Shown: piece by piece, positions 7,316 to 11,327 of the stretch | Layout: each line of letters starts with the position of its first letter | How positions within the stretch are numbered: the first letter of the stretch is position 1 | Origin: Flavobacterium sp. | Lineage (GTDB): Bacteria > Bacteroidota > Bacteroidia > Flavobacteriales > Flavobacteriaceae | Assembly (NCBI GenBank): GCA_024642295.1 | Contig: JAHEBK010000023.1 | Location: forward strand, 1 to 11,327 | Direction: 5' to 3' | Length of the DNA stretch: 11,327 bases | Position numbers and translations under genes: made by a program | Notes under the pieces: generated by a model | What the model was told of the DNA's origin: nothing | The model's database searches: none | The model's input: only the letters and a program-made list of their open reading frames with translations

Positions 7316-8023
7316 TTAATGAAAAGTAAAATTAATTAATATCCCTCTACTTTTTAAAGATTCAATATTACTTGTCCAAGGACTGTTAGGGTCGTTATCT
7401 CGAATCAATTCGTCTTTAAGTCCGAAAAGACCTCTAATGGATGGTGAAAATATAAAATATTCAGAAAATATATCGATTCCAAAACCTAATTCGTAACTAG
7501 AAGTCCAAGCTTTAACTCGGAATTTTTGTTCAAAATTATCATCTTTCGTTTTAGAATTACCGGATAAATTAAGTGTTGAAGATATTCCGCCAACTAAATA
7601 AGGACGTATATTTCCAGTTCTCAATGATGAAAATTTTAAAAGTAATGGAAAGTGAATATAAGTACTGTTTACTTCTCTAAGGATGTCTACCTGATTGGTA
7701 AAACCAGGAAAAGATAAATTTCTTTTGGCATAATATAAACCAGGTTCAAATCGTAAGTTGATGTATTCATGAAGTTTTACATCTGCAACAACTCCCACGT
7801 TAAAGCCAGTGGTTTTTTTGGTTTGAATATCTTGGCCAACATTTTTATAATCTATTTTGAAATCAAATGAATTAAAACCTAAATAATAACCAAAATAGAG
7901 TCTTTGTTTTTGGAAGTTTTCTAAATGAATGATAGGATCTTTTCCAAAAATATGAGTACCTGATTGAGCCATTACATTAAGCGATAATGATAGAGTAATT
8001 AAAAATGTCGCTATTTTTTTCAT
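7316..8023 (-). CDS. porT: PorT-family outer-membrane protein of the type IX secretion system
   Basis: The 235-residue protein has a signal peptide (MKK, hydrophobic core at 4-15, cleavage likely after A19 in VMA-Q). The rest is predicted to be an eight-strand outer-membrane barrel of the OMP_b-brl_2 type. Supporting segments are RLYFGYYLGFNSFDF at 41-55, GFNVGVVADVKL, LRFEPGLYY, YIHFPLLLKF, RPYLVGG, and a C-terminus ending in an aromatic-rich strand (INFTFH). PorT (SprT in F. johnsoniae) is needed for type IX secretion and gliding motility. The placement 26 bases after ubiE matches my memory of the ubiE-porT pairing in Flavobacteriaceae, and this supports the name. Its stop is one base from the convergent methyltransferase stop. 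Other barrels of the same Pfam family exist, so the PorT label rests partly on context. Confidence 0.82.
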   Translation of the reverse strand: MKKIATFLITLSLSLNVMAQSGTHIFGKDPIIHLENFQKQRLYFGYYLGFNSFDFKIDYKNVGQDIQTKKTTGFNVGVVADVKLHEYINLRFEPGLYYAKRNLSFPGFTNQVDILREVNSTYIHFPLLLKFSSLRTGNIRPYLVGGISSTLNLSGNSKTKDDNFEQKFRVKAWTSSYELGFGIDIFSEYFIFSPSIRGLFGLKDELIRDNDPNSPWTSNIESLKSRGILINFTFH

Positions 8024-8049
8024 AAGAAAAGTTACTGAATGGTCTGAAT

Positions 8050-8781
8050 TTATTTTTTTGATGCCGAATAGATTGTTGCAACTCCAAATGTTTGAGGCAT
8101 TGCTATAACATTTATAAACCCAATTTTTCTTAAAATATTGTTTAACGCTTCGCCATAAGGGAATTGTGCCGCTGATTCAGATAGATATCCATAGGCAACA
8201 GTATCTTTTGAAAATAATTTTCCAATAAGAGGTAAAATATTTTTGCTGTATAAATTATATCCTTGTTTGTATGGTGTTTTTTCAGGAATTGAAGTTTCTA
8301 GTATTACAAATACACCATTCGGTTTCAAAACTCTTAAAATTTCAGACAATCCTTTTTCGAGGTTTTCAAAATTACGAACTCCAAAAGCTACAGTTATAGC
8401 ATCAAAAAAATTATCTTCAAATGGGATGTTTTCAGAATCTGCCAAAACCATTTCAATCGTGTTTGAAAGTTTCTTAGCTGCAATTTTCTTTTCTCCAACT
8501 TCAAGCATTCCTGCCGAAATGTCCAGTCCAATTATTTTTTCTGCATTGGTCTGTGCCATTAAAATAGCTAAGTCTCCAGTTCCAGTTGCAATGTCAAGTA
8601 TGGTTGTGGGATTGGTACTTTTAATGATATTTAGAACTTTTTTACGCCATTTTACATCTATACCAAATGATATTACGCGATTTAAATTATCGTAATTGCC
8701 CGATATAGTATCAAACATTTTTGCGACTTGTTCTTTTTTGCTTAAGGTTGAGTTTTTATATGGGGTTATTTTTTTTGACAT
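8050..8781 (-). CDS. ubiE: demethylmenaquinone methyltransferase
   Basis: The 243-residue class I SAM methyltransferase of the UbiE/MenG family performs the last step of menaquinone synthesis, methylating demethylmenaquinone. Signature 1 is [18 protein letters not shown] (30-47). The SAM motif I is LDIATGTGD (62-70), with the acidic residue D87 in [15 protein letters not shown] is at 132-140, and signature 2 RVLKPNG is at 150-156. The C-terminal part ([26 protein letters not shown]) is also typical. An in-frame ATG exists 11 codons upstream at 8814, but it lies upstream of the predicted -7 box at 8801-8808 and adds a non-family extension, so 8781 is the better start. No ubiquinone genes are expected in this phylum, so the menaquinone role is inferred. 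It is probably cotranscribed with porT. Confidence 0.95.
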   Translation of the reverse strand: MSKKITPYKNSTLSKKEQVAKMFDTISGNYDNLNRVISFGIDVKWRKKVLNIIKSTNPTTILDIATGTGDLAILMAQTNAEKIIGLDISAGMLEVGEKKIAAKKLSNTIEMVLADSENIPFEDNFFDAITVAFGVRNFENLEKGLSEILRVLKPNGVFVILETSIPEKTPYKQGYNLYSKNILPLIGKLFSKDTVAYGYLSESAAQFPYGEALNNILRKIGFINVIAMPQTFGVATIYSASKK

Positions 8782-8800
8782 TGTGTTATTGATTTTTTTA

Positions 8801-8808
8801 CAAATATA
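8801..8808 (-). promoter_or_regulatory. -7 promoter box upstream of ubiE-porT
   Basis: On the minus strand this reads TATATTTG, a full match to TAnnTTTG, 19 bases before the chosen ubiE ATG. The inferred start near 8794 gives a leader of about 13 bases and would exclude the upstream ATG at 8814. No clear TTG -33 element is seen. Confidence 0.5.
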
Positions 8809-8955
8809 ATACAATCTCCTTCGAACTTTAATTTAGATTAGGAAAAGCCCTGAAATATAATTTTTATTGATGATTTAAAAATCACTAAAAGTGGGTATTG
8901 TGTTCTACTATTTAATTGTCGAATTTTACATTGTAAATATTAATATTTATGCTCA

Positions 8956-9267
8956 ATGATTATTAAAGGAATGTCAAGTCAAATCAAATGGTTAATTTTT
9001 GCGTTAGTTTTATCGTTTGTTCTTGTGGGTGGTTTTGACAGTACTGTTTTAAAAAACAGTAATATGTTATTAGCGCAAAATACGTTCTTAGGATTAAATT
9101 TGTTTTTGGAAATTTTAATTTTCTTTGTCTTTAGTACCTTCGTGGTATTTGGTATTAAAGGCTATTTTGAGATGTTTTCTCAAAAAACCTCAAATGTTAT
9201 TATCTTCACTACTGGAGCTATATTGACATTTGTGATATTAATATTAAGTTGTCAAATTCTACTTTAA
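8956..9267 (+). CDS. small membrane protein of unknown function, three predicted helices
   Basis: I do not recognise this 103-residue protein. Three hydrophobic stretches are visible, about residues 12-26, 46-68 and 80-103, joined by polar segments (DSTVLKNSNMLLAQN and KGYFEMFSQKTSN). The last helix ends at the C-terminus and contains SCQILL. There is no lipobox or clear catalytic motif. The ATG at 8956 or an in-frame ATG at 8971 could start it; the second leaves only MSSQIKW before the first helix. It stands alone on the plus strand between divergently oriented ubiE and convergent dfrA. A strong plus-strand terminator follows 33 bases after its stop, which supports it as a real transcribed gene. 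Base composition resembles its neighbours. Confidence 0.65.
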   Translation: MIIKGMSSQIKWLIFALVLSFVLVGGFDSTVLKNSNMLLAQNTFLGLNLFLEILIFFVFSTFVVFGIKGYFEMFSQKTSNVIIFTTGAILTFVILILSCQILL

Positions 9268-9300
9268 GAGAGACTGCTTTCCGAATCATTGAAAAACAAG

Positions 9301-9333
9301 CACCCTAGTTCTCTAGGGTGTTTTTTATTTTTT
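9301..9333 (+). terminator. bidirectional terminator between the small membrane protein gene and dfrA
   Basis: A perfect 8-base GC-rich stem CACCCTAG/CTAGGGTG (9301-9308, 9313-9320) encloses a TTCT loop and is followed by TTTTTTATTTTTT on the plus strand. On the minus strand the same hairpin lies just after the dfrA stop, followed by a weaker CTTGTTTTT run. It probably serves both convergent transcripts. The dfrA stop codon (9325-9327) falls inside the plus-strand T tract. Confidence 0.88.
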
Positions 9334-9807
9334 AGTATACGTTTGATAGGTGTAATCAAAAATATGATTATCGTCTTTTGAGTTAAACTGTGAATGGGTT
9401 AGCTCCCATTCTTCAGGGTTAATTTCAGGAAAAAATGCATCAGCCTCAAAATTATGATGTACTCTTGTAAGTTCAATTTTATCAGAGTACTGAAGAGCTA
9501 GTTTATAAATTTCACCGCCCCCAATAATAAAAGAATCTTCGTTTTTTGGGCAAATAGCCAGGGCTTCGAGGATGCTTTTTACGACTATGCAACCCGCTGG
9601 TTTATAATCAGCTTGACGACTGATAACTATATGTGTTCTATTGGGTAGTGGTTTTGGGAAACTTTCAAAAGTTTTTCTTCCCATAATAATGTAATGTCCT
9701 GTAGTGAGTGATTTGAATCGTTTGAAATCATTTGGTAAATGCCAAACAAGTTCGTTGTTTTTACCTAAGGCATTATTTTCTGCAGCTGCAGCAATCATTA
9801 TAATCAT
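9325..9807 (-). CDS. dfrA: dihydrofolate reductase
   Basis: The 160-residue protein is full length for a bacterial chromosomal DHFR (folA/dfrA type), which reduces dihydrofolate to tetrahydrofolate with NADPH. The N-terminus IIMIAAAAENNALGKNNELVW has the Met20-loop region, and the substrate-site WHLPNDFKRFK (22-32) carries the proton donor D27. The NADPH-binding MGRKTFESF is at 42-50, the PLPNR motif ends at R57, which contacts the folate glutamate, and IGGGEIY is at 95-101. FEADAFFPEI near residue 120 is also typical. It is a cytoplasmic enzyme working with thyA, about 0.9 kb away on the same strand. It begins 8 bases after the 2TM protein gene, so the two are probably one transcript. The sequence looks like a housekeeping enzyme, not a mobile trimethoprim-resistance allele. 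Confidence 0.97.
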   Translation of the reverse strand: MIIMIAAAAENNALGKNNELVWHLPNDFKRFKSLTTGHYIIMGRKTFESFPKPLPNRTHIVISRQADYKPAGCIVVKSILEALAICPKNEDSFIIGGGEIYKLALQYSDKIELTRVHHNFEADAFFPEINPEEWELTHSQFNSKDDNHIFDYTYQTYTKK

Positions 9808-9815
9808 TTTGCTTT

Positions 9816-10151
9816 TTATTTATGGGTATTCTCTTCGTTTATTTTTTTTTGTAATTCGTTTAGTTTTCTTTCTTGTAATGAGACTAAACGGTCTATTTGT
9901 TCGCGTTCCCAATTTTTATTCATAAATCGATCCGTAATGTATACTTTTATGAAATGTAAAAGGAATAGAAAGGCCCAAATTGTAATTCCAAATAGAAGCC
10001 AATTTTTATTAATGTTAATAGTGAGTATTTTAGTTGCTAAAAAAAGGAATAAACTTGTAGATATGAATAAAACAAAATGATAATAAAGCCTTTTTTTTTG
10101 TTTAATTCTTCTCCGGGCATATTCATATAATTCGTGTTGATCTCTTTCCAT
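9816..10151 (-). CDS. 2TM domain-containing membrane protein
   Basis: The 111-residue protein has a basic N-terminal segment YEYARRRIKQKKRLYYH, two membrane helices (about residues 24-43 and 50-72), and a charged tail that could form a coiled coil (REQIDRLVSLQERKLNELQKKI, 82-105). This layout matches the 2TM family (Pfam 2TM), common in Flavobacteriaceae and of unknown function. In that family the domain is also found N-terminal to LytTR-type or histidine-kinase modules, but none is attached here. It ends 8 bases before dfrA and is likely cotranscribed with it. The coding strand has two runs of nine A (10091-10099 and 9842-9850), near the two ends of the gene. Confidence 0.85.
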   Translation of the reverse strand: MERDQHELYEYARRRIKQKKRLYYHFVLFISTSLFLFLATKILTININKNWLLFGITIWAFLFLLHFIKVYITDRFMNKNWEREQIDRLVSLQERKLNELQKKINEENTHK

Positions 10152-10169
10152 AGGTTGAAATTTAAAACA

Positions 10170-10196
10170 TAAAGATAAAATTTAATTTGGAATCAA
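10170..10196 (-). promoter_or_regulatory. possible promoter of the 2TM-dfrA unit
   Basis: On the minus strand TATCTTTA (10170-10177), one base off TAnnTTTG, has a TTG (10194-10196) 16 bases upstream, near the expected -33 spacing. It lies 18 bases before the ATG at 10151. This is a weak but positionally sensible prediction. Confidence 0.35.
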
Positions 10197-10247
10197 GCTG
10201 TTTAGAGTAATTTTTAGTTATTTAGAATGGGATTTATTTTTTAAGAT

Positions 10248-10310
10248 GTTAAAATATAGGCGTTAATATTTGTTGAATGTGTTAAAAATTAACAGCTTGA
10301 GTGTTAATAT
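10248..10310. repeat. cluster of four GTTAA motifs upstream of the CBM48 gene
   Basis: GTTAAAATAT (10248), GTTAATAT (10262), the 13-base palindrome GTTAA-AAA-TTAAC (10281-10293) and GTTAATAT (10303) stand within 63 bases in the 237-base gap between the divergent 2TM and CBM48 genes. They lie just upstream of the predicted CBM48 promoter and could be binding sites for a regulator. AT-rich chance is a real alternative. I see nothing else convincing in this gap. Confidence 0.4.
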
Positions 10311-10327
10311 ACTAAAACTTTACTTCG

Positions 10328-10361
10328 TTTGTATGAGTTTGAATATATTTTATTTTCTTTG
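10328..10361 (+). promoter_or_regulatory. possible promoter of the CBM48 protein gene
   Basis: TTTG (10328-10331) is followed 22 bases later by TTTCTTTG (10354-10361), which differs from TAnnTTTG only at the second base. The spacing fits the Bacteroidota -33/-7 layout. The inferred start near 10368 leaves a leader of about 21 bases and supports the ATG at 10389 over an in-frame ATG at 10329, which would lie upstream of the transcript start. Confidence 0.4.
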
Positions 10362-10388
10362 TCCCATAATATTAAAAATGAAATAGTT

Positions 10389-10685
10389 ATGTCAATTAAG
10401 AAACAATTTATAAAATCAAAGCCAGTTTGTAAAGTTACTTTTTCTATCGAAGCAAAAGATGCGTCTAATGCGTCAGTTGTAGGAGATTTTAACAACTGGA
10501 GTGTTGAAGAAGGAGCTTTAAATAAATTAAAAAACGGAACCTTTAAAGGTGTTTTTAATTTAGACTCAAATGCTTCATATGAATTTAAATATGTTGTTGA
10601 TGGTGTTTATGTTAACGATGAAGAAGCTGATTCTTTCAAATGGAATGAATTTGCTGGTACTGAAAATGGAGTTTTAGAGGTTTAA
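10389..10685 (+). CDS. stand-alone CBM48/isoamylase early-set (glycogen-binding-like) domain protein
   Basis: The 98-residue protein consists almost wholly of an immunoglobulin-like E-set domain of the CBM48/AMPK-beta type. Signs are the first strand KVTFSIEA, ASVVGDFNNW (28-37, with W37), and YEFKYVVDGVYVND (64-77, with K67). W37 and K67 correspond to carbohydrate-contact positions of the AMPK-beta glycogen-binding domain; the second contact Trp appears as Y74. No catalytic domain, signal peptide or membrane helix is present, so it is probably cytoplasmic. The first 12 residues are basic (MSIKKQFIKSKP). The ATG at 10389 is chosen because the longer frame from 10329 would include the predicted promoter. 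It converges with thyA with two bases between the stops. Its role is unknown: glycogen or starch binding is inferred from the fold and not from its neighbours. Confidence 0.82.
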   Translation: MSIKKQFIKSKPVCKVTFSIEAKDASNASVVGDFNNWSVEEGALNKLKNGTFKGVFNLDSNASYEFKYVVDGVYVNDEEADSFKWNEFAGTENGVLEV

Positions 10686-10687
10686 TT

Positions 10688-11327
10688 TTAAACTGAAACA
10701 TTTCCTTTGATGCCTGCATGTGGTTCATAGCCAATTAAGGTGAAGTCCTCAAAGTCAAAATCAAATATGTCTTTTATTGCGGGATTCAGTATCATTTTTG
10801 GTAATGATTTTGGTTCCCGTGATAATTGTAATTCAAGTTGTTCGAAATGATTGTTGTAGATGTGTGCATCTCCAAAGGTGTGTATGAATTCGCCTAGCCC
10901 AAGATTGCATACTTGAGCAATCATCATAGTTAGCAATGCATATGATGCAATGTTGAATGGAACACCTAAGAAAATATCAGCACTGCGTTGGTATAACTGA
11001 CACGAAAGTTTTCCATCGGCTACGTAAAATTGAAAAAAAGCGTGGCAAGGAGGTAATGCTGCTTTGTTATTAGCAACATTTTCTGAAAATGATTTTGTGG
11101 TGTCAGGAAGAACGGATGGGTTCCAAGCTGAAACAAGCATTCTACGGCTGTTAGGGTTGGTTTTTAATTCATAGATTAAATCTTTTATTTGATCAATTTC
11201 CTCGCTATTCCAATTGCGCCATTGGTGCCCGTAAACGGGACCTAAATTTCCATTTTCGTCAGCCCAAGCGTCCCATATTTTAACGCCATTTTTTTGAAGG
11301 TAATCAATATTGGTATCTCCTTTTAGG
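10688..11327 (-). CDS. thyA: thymidylate synthase, N-terminal part beyond the window edge
   Basis: The open frame continues past the right edge; 212 residues plus the stop are present, so roughly the first 60 residues of the enzyme are missing. It begins inside [10 protein letters not shown] and continues with [10 protein letters not shown] and [11 protein letters not shown], then [11 protein letters not shown]. The catalytic cysteine is in [12 protein letters not shown] (codon at 11045-11047). [23 protein letters not shown] binds dUMP, then come [12 protein letters not shown] and QLSREP. ThyA methylates dUMP to dTMP using methylene-tetrahydrofolate and releases dihydrofolate for DHFR, which is encoded about 0.9 kb away on the same strand. 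Compared with E. coli ThyA there are about 13 extra residues ([14 protein letters not shown] region) between SAWN and the catalytic PCH. The ATG at 11140 is internal and not the start. Confidence 0.97.
   Translation of the reverse strand, partial: LKGDTNIDYLQKNGVKIWDAWADENGNLGPVYGHQWRNWNSEEIDQIKDLIYELKTNPNSRRMLVSAWNPSVLPDTTKSFSENVANNKAALPPCHAFFQFYVADGKLSCQLYQRSADIFLGVPFNIASYALLTMMIAQVCNLGLGEFIHTFGDAHIYNNHFEQLELQLSREPKSLPKMILNPAIKDIFDFDFEDFTLIGYEPHAGIKGNVSV

Noticed and set aside
8243..8695. Plus-strand 150-codon frame opposite ubiE
   Set aside because: It runs through the antisense of the SAM-binding motifs; its Ser/Pro-rich product has no recognisable domain.
8782..8814. Eleven-codon upstream extension of ubiE ([11 protein letters not shown])
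   Set aside because: It begins upstream of the predicted -7 box at 8801-8808 and is not typical of the family; the ATG at 8781 is preferred.
8871..8884. 14-base palindrome TGATTT-AA-AAATCA between ubiE and the small membrane protein gene
   Set aside because: It is short and AT-only at the centre, with no T tract and no adjacent promoter; such palindromes are expected by chance here.
9325..9807. Possibility that the DHFR is a mobile trimethoprim-resistance gene
   Set aside because: The composition matches its neighbours, the sequence is of the flavobacterial housekeeping type, thyA is close by, and no integron or insertion sequence is present.
9704..9925. Plus-strand frame spanning the dfrA start and the 2TM gene end
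   Set aside because: It crosses two real genes in antisense, and its hydrophobic content is the complement of A-rich coding.
10193..10300. 10-base inverted pair TCAAGCTGTT / AACAGCTTGA, 88 bases apart
   Set aside because: It is too short and too widely spaced to stand out in a 237-base gap without comparative support.
10329..10388. Upstream ATG for the CBM48 protein adding 20 residues
   Set aside because: The added part overlaps the predicted -33/-7 promoter and lies outside the E-set domain.
10304..10495. Minus-strand frame over the start of the CBM48 gene
   Set aside because: It is the antisense of a domain-supported gene and its promoter region.

Overview
The window looks like ordinary core chromosome from a Flavobacterium-like member of the Bacteroidota (family Flavobacteriaceae). 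Four observations point that way. The DNA is visibly AT-rich, starts lack Shine-Dalgarno sequences, and several genes are preceded by -7 boxes of the Bacteroidota form TAnnTTTG. The gene content includes the type IX secretion protein PorT, a TamL-type lipoprotein outer-membrane barrel and a 2TM-domain protein. The AccD, FbaA and ThyA sequences are also of flavobacterial character. I see no insertion sequence, prophage, CRISPR array, toxin-antitoxin pair, rRNA or tRNA, and no gene-free stretch longer than 300 bases.

Layout from left to right. Positions 1-1688 (minus strand) hold a two-gene disaccharide phosphorolysis unit: pgmB (beta-phosphoglucomutase) followed by the N-terminal part of a GH65 phosphorylase that runs off the left edge. 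Positions 1863-3923 (minus) hold fbaA then accD, separated by an AT-rich imperfect inverted repeat and closed by a hairpin terminator. Positions 3987-6548 (minus) hold a long TamL/BamA-like lipoprotein barrel gene that appears to start with TTG. It diverges from a SPOUT (TrmH/SpoU) rRNA or tRNA 2'-O-methyltransferase at 6586-7314 (plus). That gene converges, one base apart, with porT, which follows ubiE on the minus strand (7316-8781).

Farther right, a small orphan three-helix membrane protein (8956-9267, plus) ends at a shared bidirectional terminator facing dfrA. dfrA lies 8 bases behind a 2TM-domain protein gene (minus, to 10151). A 98-residue protein made only of a CBM48/E-set glycogen-binding-like domain (10389-10685, plus) converges with thyA (minus, N-terminus missing beyond the right edge).

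How the genes work together. PgmB converts the beta-glucose-1-phosphate released by an inverting GH65 phosphorylase into glucose-6-phosphate, which feeds the glycolytic step catalysed by FbaA. AccD belongs to the acetyl-CoA carboxylase that starts fatty acid synthesis. TamL and PorT serve the outer membrane and its secretion. UbiE/MenG finishes menaquinone. ThyA and DHFR form the dTMP/folate cycle. No undescribed multi-gene system is evident. The points most worth checking are an AccD without its four zinc-binding cysteines, the inverted repeat between fbaA and accD, a stand-alone CBM48 protein behind a cluster of GTTAA motifs, the TTG start of tamL, and two convergent gene pairs whose stop codons nearly touch.
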